From positions 1 through 64,000 of the forward strand of contig CAZGBJ010000008.1 of NCBI GenBank assembly GCA_964523895.1: DNA of 64,000 bases, given 5' to 3'. The first letter of the stretch is position 1. The number at the start of each line of letters is the position of its first letter. The stretch is from UBA7359 sp964523895 (GTDB taxonomy: Bacteria; Pseudomonadota; Gammaproteobacteria; Eutrophobiales; Eutrophobiaceae). This document shows positions 52,290-60,821 of this stretch, in pieces. The position numbers and the translations under genes were made by a program. The notes beneath the pieces are model-generated. The model worked only from the letters and a program-made list of their open reading frames with translations. It ran no database searches and had not been told where the DNA came from.

Positions 52290-53666
52290 ATGGAATTTTC
52301 AGCATTAACCGCCATCTCTCCCATTGATGGCCGTTATCAAAACAAAACAGATTCTTTAAGGCCGATATTCAGTGAATACGGTTTATTTCGATTTCGTGTG
52401 CAAGTTGAAATCGAATGGTTAAAAGCTCTGGCGAAACATTCTGGTATTGCAGAAGTAGAATCCTTTTCTTCTGACTCCATTTCAATACTCGACAATATTA
52501 AAGATAATTTCTCTGTTGTAGATGCTGAAGCAATCAAGGAAATAGAAAAAACAACTAACCATGATGTAAAGGCAGTTGAATATTTTATCCGCGACAGAAT
52601 TAGTTCTGATCCTTCACTCGCTAAGGCGAGCCAGTTTATTCACTTTGCCTGCACCTCGGAAGATATAAATAATCTGAGTCATGCCTTAATGCTGAAAGAG
52701 GCACGCGAGACAGTATTACTACCTAAACTAAATGACACGATTTCCGTATTAAAAGCTTTATCTGCTGATTATTCATCTATCCCGATGCTTTGCAGAACAC
52801 ATGGACAAACAGCTTCGCCAACAACTCTGGGTAAAGAGATTGCCGTTTACGTTCATCGTTTATCTCGACAACTAACACAACTGGAAAAAATAGAATTACT
52901 TGGCAAGATGAATGGTGCGGTTGGTAATTTCAATGCGCATCTTTCTGCTTATCCTGAACTGGATTGGATGACTTTGTCGAAAAAATTTGTTGAAGACCTT
53001 GGTCTCGACTGGAACCCACACACTACCCAGATTGAATCACATGATTATATGGCGGAGTATTTTCATGTGCTGTCTCGTATCAATACTATTCTGATCGATT
53101 TCAGCCGGGATATATGGAGTTATATTTCGCTGGGTTATTTCAAATTAAAATTAAAGGAAGGAGAGATTGGTTCTTCGACCATGCCTCATAAGGTCAACCC
53201 TATCGACTTTGAAAATGCGGAAGGTAATTTAGGTTTAGCGAATGGCATATTCGAACATCTTGCACAAAAATTACCCATTTCACGTTGGCAGCGTGACCTG
53301 ACTGATTCAACTGTTTTAAGAAATATGGGTGTTGGTATTGCACACACGCTCATCGCTTTTGATTCTTTATTAAAAGGGCTGTCAAAACTGGATATTAATC
53401 CCGATGTACTGGATCAGGATCTGGAACAGTCATGGGAGGTGTTAGCAGAGCCTATTCAGACTGTCATGCGACGCTATGGCATTGAAAATGCTTATGAACA
53501 ATTAAAAGAATTAACCCGTGGTCAAAATATTAATCAGCAAACGATAGGGCAATTTATTGAACAACTTGAAATACCAGATGATGCTAAATCAAGATTACAG
53601 GAAATCACCCCGCAAAATTACATTGGTAATGCTGAAACACAGGCAAAGCTTCTTTCTAATAAGTAA
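52290..53666 (+). CDS. purB: Adenylosuccinate lyase
   Basis: 458 residues, fumarase/aspartase superfamily. The signature loop SSTMPHKVNPIDFENAEGN (about 293-311) holds the catalytic Ser and Lys-Asn. RTHGQTASPTTLGKE (about 170-184) supplies His. It cleaves SAICAR and adenylosuccinate in purine synthesis. In E. coli purB is near mnmA, but here they are 48 kb apart. It precedes a DUF7931-like gene by 26 bases, and purL is 1.5 kb downstream. Confidence 0.97.
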   Translation: MEFSALTAISPIDGRYQNKTDSLRPIFSEYGLFRFRVQVEIEWLKALAKHSGIAEVESFSSDSISILDNIKDNFSVVDAEAIKEIEKTTNHDVKAVEYFIRDRISSDPSLAKASQFIHFACTSEDINNLSHALMLKEARETVLLPKLNDTISVLKALSADYSSIPMLCRTHGQTASPTTLGKEIAVYVHRLSRQLTQLEKIELLGKMNGAVGNFNAHLSAYPELDWMTLSKKFVEDLGLDWNPHTTQIESHDYMAEYFHVLSRINTILIDFSRDIWSYISLGYFKLKLKEGEIGSSTMPHKVNPIDFENAEGNLGLANGIFEHLAQKLPISRWQRDLTDSTVLRNMGVGIAHTLIAFDSLLKGLSKLDINPDVLDQDLEQSWEVLAEPIQTVMRRYGIENAYEQLKELTRGQNINQQTIGQFIEQLEIPDDAKSRLQEITPQNYIGNAETQAKLLSNK

Positions 53667-53692
53667 AAAGAACGACAAGAGGAAGAATAAAA

Positions 53693-54208
53693 ATGCATGA
53701 GTTTGCTAATCACAGACTGGGGGAAACCTCTGAAGACGGTATAAAAGTCACCACTCGCGAAGAGAATGCCGAAGCAGCGCTGGAATTGGTAAAACAAACA
53801 AAACAGAAGCTAGCCATTATCAGTCATGAACTTGACCCACTTGTCTATGATCAGCTCGATTTTTTAGATGCATTAAGAAAACTAGTGACAAACAACCGCT
53901 ATGTTGATGTTCGTATTATCGTATTTGAACCCGAATTAATCGTTCGTAAAGGACACAAACTCCTTGATTTAGCGGGAAAAGTTAGCAGTTTTATTGAAAT
54001 GCGTAAGGTCTCATCGAAATATAAATCATTCAATGAATCTGTACTTATTGCCGATGAAATAGGATATCTATACAGAGAAAGCATCGAGCGCTATAAAGGC
54101 AAAGTAAACTTCAACAGCAAAAGAGAGTCGAAACATCTATTGGACGTATTTGACAACATGTGGGAAACCGCAAAACCGGACCCAAATTTACGCAGAATGC
54201 ACATATGA
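53693..54208 (+). CDS. DUF7931-like cytoplasmic protein of unknown function
   Basis: 171 residues, soluble, no signal peptide. The visible core reads LAIISHELDPLVYDQLDFLDALRKLV and then DVRIIVFEPE and GHKLLDLAGKVSSFIEMRKVS. It resembles proteins linked to acetyltransferase-annotated genes in gammaproteobacteria (DUF7931-type), but the assignment is tentative. The conserved order purB - this gene - secretin-like gene (4-base overlap) suggests a transcription unit. Confidence 0.65.
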   Translation: MHEFANHRLGETSEDGIKVTTREENAEAALELVKQTKQKLAIISHELDPLVYDQLDFLDALRKLVTNNRYVDVRIIVFEPELIVRKGHKLLDLAGKVSSFIEMRKVSSKYKSFNESVLIADEIGYLYRESIERYKGKVNFNSKRESKHLLDVFDNMWETAKPDPNLRRMHI

Positions 54209-55068
54209 AAAAACTATTTTTAACTTCGCTGATTATATTCTTCTGGTCTACTACATCTGTCCTGGCAGAATCAATGAAGTTGGAAATTATTGAATTAAAA
54301 CATGGTCTGGTATCTGAAATTATTCCTATTGTTAAACCGCTGGTTGTTGAAGGCGGCACCGTAACAGGCATGAATGGGAAATTAATAGTCAAAACCACAC
54401 CTTCTAACCTGAAACAAATAAAATCGATACTTGCACAAATTGACAATGCACCACGTCGCTTAATGATCAGTGTTAAACAAGACGTTGATGGTAATTTTAA
54501 AGTGAACGAAAGCGGTTTATCCGGACGTTATAGCAATAAAAACATTACCATAAAATCCCCCGACACAAGTAACGATGGCGTAATAATACAGGGTAAAGAT
54601 AGCGACGGTAATGTCATTCGTTATCGTACACTTGAAACACGTTCCTATAACGAAGATAGAAACGTTTTTCGCATACAAACACTTGAAGGGCATCATGCTC
54701 ATATTAATATTGGACAATCCGTACCCATACCAACACAAAATACTATCGTCACAGGAGCAGGTGTCGTCGTTCAAAATGGCGTTGAATATCGTGATGTAAC
54801 TTCTGGTTTTTATGTCCTGCCACGGCTACAAGGTAATAATGTCACCCTATTAGTTGCACCGCGTTTATCACGTGTTACTCCGGGTCAAGCTGCCATATTT
54901 GATATTCAAAATGTAGAAACCACTGCCACTGGAAGATTGGGAGAATGGATTCAAGTCGGTGGTGCCACTCAGCATTTTAATGATGATAGCCGAAGTAATG
55001 CGATAAGAACAAAGCGACGAGGGCAGGAACAGAGGACTGTATTAATTAAAGTGGAGGAGATTAAATAG
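54205..55068 (+). CDS. Secreted protein with secretin N-terminal-like (NolW) domain
   Basis: 287 residues from ATG 54205, which overlaps the previous stop by 4 bases. A signal peptide (MKKLFLTSLIIFFWSTTSVL) precedes MKLEIIELKHGLVSEIIPIVKPLVVEGG. TPSNLKQIKSILAQIDNAPRRLMISVKQD follows, the pattern of the secretin/NolW short domain. The C-terminal half contains repeated beta-type segments (VETTATGRLGEWIQVGG) that recall a secretin barrel fragment. It lacks the full secretin length. Likely periplasmic or outer-membrane associated. Role unknown. Confidence 0.7.
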   Translation: MKKLFLTSLIIFFWSTTSVLAESMKLEIIELKHGLVSEIIPIVKPLVVEGGTVTGMNGKLIVKTTPSNLKQIKSILAQIDNAPRRLMISVKQDVDGNFKVNESGLSGRYSNKNITIKSPDTSNDGVIIQGKDSDGNVIRYRTLETRSYNEDRNVFRIQTLEGHHAHINIGQSVPIPTQNTIVTGAGVVVQNGVEYRDVTSGFYVLPRLQGNNVTLLVAPRLSRVTPGQAAIFDIQNVETTATGRLGEWIQVGGATQHFNDDSRSNAIRTKRRGQEQRTVLIKVEEIK

Positions 55069-55139
55069 TTTTCGCGTGTTCCCCCAAGGGCTGATAAAAT
55101 AGCCATTATTCCTTCATCTTATCTAAAACCAACGAATTA

Positions 55140-58100
55140 ATGTTAATACTGCAAGGCGGTAACGCCCTTTCTGACTTTCGCATCAATAAACTTCTCTCTA
55201 CCTTGCAGGCTATTGTTCCTGAGATTGGCTCGATTCAGGCGTACTTTATTCACTTTGCTGAGTCCAGTGTTGATCTTAACGACAAAGAACAAGCACAGCT
55301 TGATGCCCTGCTTAACTATGGCTCTGCTATTGATATAAAAAATAATCATTCGGTAAAACTCATCGTCATTCCGCGATCCGGTACTATTTCGCCCTGGTCG
55401 AGTAAAGCAACAGATATTGTTCATAATTCTGGTCTCAGTAAAGTTTTACGAATTGAACGTGGTCTCGCTTATTTGCTTTCATTGACAGAAGGTTCGAGTC
55501 TGACTAATGATCAAATCGAGCAAATAAAACCTTTGATTCATGATCGAATGACTGATGTCGTTATAGGTGAAGAGCAAGAAGCCAAAACCTTATTTTCAAC
55601 GGCAGAACCTGCTGCATTGGAACATGTTGATATTCTTGCTGGTGGTAAACCTGCATTGCAAAAAGCAAATTCCGAAATGGGATTGGCTTTATCTGCAGAA
55701 GAGATCGATTATTTATTTTCATCATTCGAAACACTAGAACGCAATCCTACTGATGTTGAATTAATGATGTTTGCGCAGGCCAATTCTGAACATTGTCGCC
55801 ATAAAATTTTTAATGCGGAATGGACTATTGATGACGTAAAACAGGAGCATTCTTTATTCGATATGATCCGACAAACGCATCAGGAAAATCCAGGTAACGT
55901 ACTTTCGGCCTATCATGATAATGCTGCCGTTATGGCGGGTTTTAGTGGCCAACGTTTTTTTACCCACCCTGAACAACATCAGTATGGATATAAAGATGAA
56001 GATATTCATATCCTGATGAAAGTTGAAACACATAATCATCCAACAGCAATATCACCCTATCCTGGTGCGGCTACGGGTTCGGGAGGAGAAATACGAGACG
56101 AGGCAGCAACCGGACGTGGTGCAAAGCCGAAAGCAGGCTTAAGTGGTTTTGCCGTTTCTAATTTAAAAATTCCTGATTTTGAACAAGCCTGGGAACAAGA
56201 TAACGGTAAACCGGAACGGATTGTTTCTGCACTGGATATCATGATCGAAGGCCCGATAGGTGCGGCTTCTTATAATAATGAATTTGGTCGCCCTGCTCTG
56301 TGTGGTTATTTTCGTACTTATGAACAACGTGAATCTGATTCTGTCATTCGTGGTTACCATAAACCAATTATGCTTGCCGGCGGTTACGGCATGATTCGTG
56401 ATGAACATGTGCAAAAACTGGATATCCCTGCTGGTGCTAAATTAGTTGTCCTGGGTGGCCCGGCTATGTTGATTGGTTTAGGTGGTGGTGCCGCTTCTTC
56501 TATGTCATCCGGTAGTAGTGATGCGTCTTTAGATTTTGCTTCGGTTCAACGTGATAATGCAGAGATGGAACGCCGTTGTCAGGAAGTGGTTGATCGATGT
56601 TGGTCGCTGGCTGAAAACAATCCCATATTAAGTATTCATGATGTTGGCGCGGGCGGTCTTTCCAATGCCATGCCTGAACTGGTGAGTGCGAGTAGTCGTG
56701 GTGCTCAACTTGAATTACGTCAGATACCGAACGATGAACCCGGTATGTCGCCAATGGGTGTTTGGTGTAATGAATCTCAAGAACGTTATGTGCTTGCAAT
56801 TAATCCAGAACAGATTGAAAAATTTATTAACCTTTGCCAAAGAGAACGCGCACCTTATGCCGTACTTGGTGAAGCAAGCGAAAATGAACAATTGGTTTTG
56901 AATGATGCACACTTTAATAATCAGGCAATCGATATACCGATGTCGGTCTTACTGGGAAAGATGCCCGCGATTAAACGTAATATCATCAGCGAAACGAATC
57001 AAACAGCAGGTTTCGATACCTCATCAATAGATTTAGAAGAATCAATAGATCGAATTTTGCACTTACCGACGGTAGCAAGTAAAAGTTTTTTAATTACGAT
57101 TGGTGATCGCTCTATTTCTGGTTTGGTCGTTCGCGATCAAATGGTCGGACCCTGGCAAGTGCCGGTTGCAGATTGTGCTGTTACCAGCTCATCTTATTAT
57201 GATTATATTGGTGAAGCGATGGCGTTGGGCGAACGTACACCGATTGCAATAAATAATGCGCCCGCGTCAGGACGCATGGCTATTGCTGAAGCAATCATAA
57301 ATATATCGGCAGCACGTATTCTTAAACTGGGTGATATCGCATTGTCAGCAAACTGGATGGCTGCTTGCGGTGAACCGGATCAAGATTCTAAATTATATGC
57401 CACTGTCTCTGCCGTAAGTCAGTTGTGCAAAAAACTAGGAATTGCGATTCCTGTCGGCAAAGATTCCTTATCGATGAATACCGTTTGGTCGGATAATGAA
57501 AAAGAAAAGAAAGTCACCTCACCTTTATCGTTAAACATTACTGCTTTCGCACGCGTTGCTGATGTACGCCAATCACTCACGCCTCAATTGGTTCAAGATA
57601 ATAATTCAATCCTGTTATATATCGACTTAGCAAATGGTAAACAACGTCTTGGGGGTTCTGCTCTGTGTCAGGTTTATGATCAAGTTGGTAATGAGACGCC
57701 GGATTTAGATGACAGTAATAATTTAATTGGATTCTTTCAATCACTGCAAATTCTAAATGAGTCTGACTTGATACTGGCTTACCATGATCGTTCTGATGGT
57801 GGTTTGTTTGTGACTTTAGCTGAAATGGCTTTTGCTGGACATACGGGTATTGATATCAAGCTTGATAGTTCTAATGATTTAATTGCAAACTTATTTAATG
57901 AAGAGCTAGGCGCTGTTATTCAAATCAAGAAAGAACATGAACAGAGTGTAAAACAAACTTTTGCTAATGCAGGACTCGATGAACAAGCTATTCAAACAAT
58001 AGGCACGTTAAATAATAATTATAAATTCAAGCTTAAACATGAAGACGCTGATGTATTAAACGTTGCTATAGACGAATTGCAGCAAAAATGGTCTGCCACA

Positions 58101-59006
58101 AGTTATCAAATACAAGCGCTTCGTGACAATCCAGAATGCGCGAAACAGGAATTTGGTCTTATTTCTAATAATGGTAACAGCGGCTTATTTCTCGATACTA
58201 CATTTGAACTTGAACCGAACCCTGTCGCTTTTATCAATGCCGGTTCAAAACCTAAAATAGCGATACTGCGTGAGCAAGGCGTTAATGGGCAAATTGAAAT
58301 GGCCGCTGCCTTTGATCGTGCTGACTTTGAATGTATCGACATCCATATGCAGGATTTAATTGATGATCAGATAAAGCTTGATTCGTTTAATGGTTTAGTT
58401 GCTTGTGGCGGCTTTTCTTATGGTGATGTACTTGGTGCTGGTGGTGGTTGGGCAAAAACTATTTTATACAACGATAAACTAAGCAAGATGTTTGAAATTT
58501 TTTTCAAACGACCAGATACTTTTTCGCTTGGCGTTTGTAACGGTTGCCAAATGATGTCGCAACTCCGCGGATTAATTCCAGGTGCCTCTTCATGGCCTGA
58601 TTTCCTTAAAAATGAATCAGAACAATTTGAAGCACGATTAGTCATGGTTGAGATAATGAAATCTCCATCGATATTATTCAAGGACATGGCTGGCTCAAAA
58701 ATTCCAGTTGTTGTTGCGCATGGTGAAGGACGTATTTCAACTTCAGCTACCAATCCACAAACATATGCAGCAATGCGTTATATTGATAATTCAGGTGTAA
58801 CTACTGAAACATATCCTTTAAACCCGAATGGTTCAGTCGATGGTCTAACTGCTTTCACAAATGAGGATGGTCGCATTACAATCATGATGCCTCATCCGGA
58901 ACGTGTCTTCTTAAGTAAACAGTTCTCTTATTTAGATCCTGAGTGGAAAAATGAATATAGTCCATGGATGAAGCTGTTCATGAATGCTAGAAATTGGTTA
59001 GATTAA
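55140..59006 (+). CDS. purL: Phosphoribosylformylglycinamidine synthase (large single-chain PurL)
   Basis: 1288 residues, the single-chain gammaproteobacterial form. It amidates FGAR with glutamine and ATP in purine synthesis. The FGAM synthase half shows ANSEHCRHKIFNAEW (about 213-227), ETHNHPTAISPYPGAATGSGG and GGPAMLIGLGGGAASSMSSG. The C-terminal glutaminase has GVCNGCQMMSQL, with the catalytic Cys, and MMPHPERVFLS with His-Glu. The ATG at 55140 is used. It is monocistronic with the Smr gene 130 bases downstream. Confidence 0.97.
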   Translation: MLILQGGNALSDFRINKLLSTLQAIVPEIGSIQAYFIHFAESSVDLNDKEQAQLDALLNYGSAIDIKNNHSVKLIVIPRSGTISPWSSKATDIVHNSGLSKVLRIERGLAYLLSLTEGSSLTNDQIEQIKPLIHDRMTDVVIGEEQEAKTLFSTAEPAALEHVDILAGGKPALQKANSEMGLALSAEEIDYLFSSFETLERNPTDVELMMFAQANSEHCRHKIFNAEWTIDDVKQEHSLFDMIRQTHQENPGNVLSAYHDNAAVMAGFSGQRFFTHPEQHQYGYKDEDIHILMKVETHNHPTAISPYPGAATGSGGEIRDEAATGRGAKPKAGLSGFAVSNLKIPDFEQAWEQDNGKPERIVSALDIMIEGPIGAASYNNEFGRPALCGYFRTYEQRESDSVIRGYHKPIMLAGGYGMIRDEHVQKLDIPAGAKLVVLGGPAMLIGLGGGAASSMSSGSSDASLDFASVQRDNAEMERRCQEVVDRCWSLAENNPILSIHDVGAGGLSNAMPELVSASSRGAQLELRQIPNDEPGMSPMGVWCNESQERYVLAINPEQIEKFINLCQRERAPYAVLGEASENEQLVLNDAHFNNQAIDIPMSVLLGKMPAIKRNIISETNQTAGFDTSSIDLEESIDRILHLPTVASKSFLITIGDRSISGLVVRDQMVGPWQVPVADCAVTSSSYYDYIGEAMALGERTPIAINNAPASGRMAIAEAIINISAARILKLGDIALSANWMAACGEPDQDSKLYATVSAVSQLCKKLGIAIPVGKDSLSMNTVWSDNEKEKKVTSPLSLNITAFARVADVRQSLTPQLVQDNNSILLYIDLANGKQRLGGSALCQVYDQVGNETPDLDDSNNLIGFFQSLQILNESDLILAYHDRSDGGLFVTLAEMAFAGHTGIDIKLDSSNDLIANLFNEELGAVIQIKKEHEQSVKQTFANAGLDEQAIQTIGTLNNNYKFKLKHEDADVLNVAIDELQQKWSATSYQIQALRDNPECAKQEFGLISNNGNSGLFLDTTFELEPNPVAFINAGSKPKIAILREQGVNGQIEMAAAFDRADFECIDIHMQDLIDDQIKLDSFNGLVACGGFSYGDVLGAGGGWAKTILYNDKLSKMFEIFFKRPDTFSLGVCNGCQMMSQLRGLIPGASSWPDFLKNESEQFEARLVMVEIMKSPSILFKDMAGSKIPVVVAHGEGRISTSATNPQTYAAMRYIDNSGVTTETYPLNPNGSVDGLTAFTNEDGRITIMMPHPERVFLSKQFSYLDPEWKNEYSPWMKLFMNARNWLD

Positions 59007-59134
59007 GAAAAATCCACTCATTCTTCCTGTTTTTCCCAATCATGATAAAACGTTTCCATTCTAACTATCTAATTTAACTGATATTAACTAAATCATAAGT
59101 TAGACTAAGTGATTTAAAGCGTGCTGATTGCACT

Positions 59135-59677
59135 ATGAAAAAATCATCAAATATTTCAGAAGAAGACCGAGCCCTGTTTCGAAAAGCGGTTGGCAAAATA
59201 AAGCCTTTGAAACAAGACAATATTGTCATCAACAAACCTAAAACTTCTCCCAACCCTTCTAAAACTGAAGGAAATGATCGCGCTGTCATGCAAGAACTGC
59301 TTGATAGTGAATTTGACCAGAACCTGCTTGAAAGAGGAGATGAATTATCATACTCAAAACCAGGTGTACAGAAACAAACTTTAAGGAAATTACGCCGCGG
59401 CCAATACCAAATCGAAGCAGAACTCGACCTACATGGCATGACTGTTGCTGTAGCAAAGACAGCTTTGTCCGAATTTCTTGGGCAATGTCTGGCTCGTTCG
59501 CAACGATGCGTCAGAATTATTCATGGCAAAGGAATAGGTTCTAAAAATAAGAAACCTGTCATAAAAAACAAGCTAAACAATTGGTTACGCCATCAAGATA
59601 ATGTTATGGTTTTTTGTTCAGCACGACAAATTGATGGCGGAACGGGGGCAATTTATTTATTATTAAAACGAAATTGA
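59135..59677 (+). CDS. Smr-domain protein
   Basis: 180 residues. A disordered, charged N-terminus (about 1-75) precedes the Smr (MutS2-related) domain. That domain has ELDLHGMTVAVAKTALSEFL (about 95-114), then CVRIIHGKGIGSKNKKPV with the HGKG motif and a C-terminal GGTGAIYLLLKRN strand. It resembles E. coli SmrB, which cuts mRNA at collided ribosomes. The DLHG and HGKG motifs support nuclease function. The exact orthology (SmrA versus SmrB) is not proven. ATG 59135 chosen. Confidence 0.9.
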   Translation: MKKSSNISEEDRALFRKAVGKIKPLKQDNIVINKPKTSPNPSKTEGNDRAVMQELLDSEFDQNLLERGDELSYSKPGVQKQTLRKLRRGQYQIEAELDLHGMTVAVAKTALSEFLGQCLARSQRCVRIIHGKGIGSKNKKPVIKNKLNNWLRHQDNVMVFCSARQIDGGTGAIYLLLKRN

Positions 59678-59729
59678 TTAGCTATACTTAACCAAACAAA
59701 AATAATAATAGCAATCAGGGAAGCCTATT

Positions 59730-60800
59730 ATGTCATTATTGCTGAAAAAATCACCTAAAAATAGAATTTCGTCCTCGGTCATGGTTGTTGACGATCAATC
59801 AACCAGCTGTAATATTTTGAGTGAAACAATAAAAAATATTGACCCAAATCTCTCAGTAACATCATTTCAAAGTGCGACTGCCGCACTTGCCGCAGCAGAG
59901 ATAGCGCCACCTGATTTGGTCATTACTGACTACAAAATGCCAAAAATGAATGGCATTGAATTTACAAAACACTTACGTCGCATACCGGATTGTCATGATA
60001 CTCCGATTATAATGATTACAATAATGAAAGAAAAATCAATCCTGTATGAAGCGCTTGAAAATGGCGTAACTGATTTCTTAAATAAACCCTTTGATAAAAT
60101 TGAATATAAATCAAAATGTAAAAATTTACTTTCACTTGGAAAACGGCAAACAGAATTAAAAAAACAACAACATTTTTTAACACAACAGGTTGACGCATCA
60201 ACTGAAGAAATACTTGTACGTGAGAAAGAAACGCTGGATAGATTAACAAAAGCATGCGCATATAAAGACTGTGTTACGGGTGAACATCTGCTCAGAATAG
60301 GCCGGATTAGTTATATTCTTGCACTTGAATTAGGACTGAACAAAAACGAGGCGGAAATATTGAAAATAGCCTCACCTCTACATGACATTGGCAAGCTCGC
60401 TATACCAGATGAAATTCTCATGAAAAAAGAGAAACTCACAATCGCTGAATTTGAAATAATGAAAACTCACACTACTATTGGTTATGAAATACTTAAAGAA
60501 AGCCCTTCACCTTATCTTCAAACCGGGGCCTTAATTGCATTGAATCACCACGAAAAATTTGATGGCAGCGGTTATCCAAATGGAATTTCCGGACAAGATA
60601 TTCCAATAGAAGCAAGAATTGTTGCCGTCGCCGATGTATTTGATTCATTAAGCAACCACAGACCTTATAAAAAAGCCTGGCCTTTAGATGAAACGCTTGC
60701 CTACATTAAAGCCATAAGAGGTATGCATCTTGACCCGGAATGTGTTAATGCTTTACTTGACAGATTAGATGATATCAACGTAATACAAATTAAAAAATAG
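59730..60800 (+). CDS. RpfG-like response regulator with HD-GYP domain
   Basis: 356 residues. The N-terminal receiver has DD at 21-22 and phospho-acceptor Asp67 in DLVITDYKMPKMNG, and the switch Lys in LNKPFD (about 119). A short linker leads to the HD-GYP phosphodiesterase with His218-Asp219 (SPLHDIGKLAIPDE) and HHEKFDGSGYP (GYP at 281-283). HD-GYP proteins hydrolyse cyclic di-GMP. Followed 22 bases later by a hybrid kinase, this is the RpfG/RpfC arrangement. No rpfF (DSF synthase) is present in the window. Confidence 0.9.
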   Translation: MSLLLKKSPKNRISSSVMVVDDQSTSCNILSETIKNIDPNLSVTSFQSATAALAAAEIAPPDLVITDYKMPKMNGIEFTKHLRRIPDCHDTPIIMITIMKEKSILYEALENGVTDFLNKPFDKIEYKSKCKNLLSLGKRQTELKKQQHFLTQQVDASTEEILVREKETLDRLTKACAYKDCVTGEHLLRIGRISYILALELGLNKNEAEILKIASPLHDIGKLAIPDEILMKKEKLTIAEFEIMKTHTTIGYEILKESPSPYLQTGALIALNHHEKFDGSGYPNGISGQDIPIEARIVAVADVFDSLSNHRPYKKAWPLDETLAYIKAIRGMHLDPECVNALLDRLDDINVIQIKK

Positions 60801-60821
60801 ATACGACATTTTGGAAAAACA

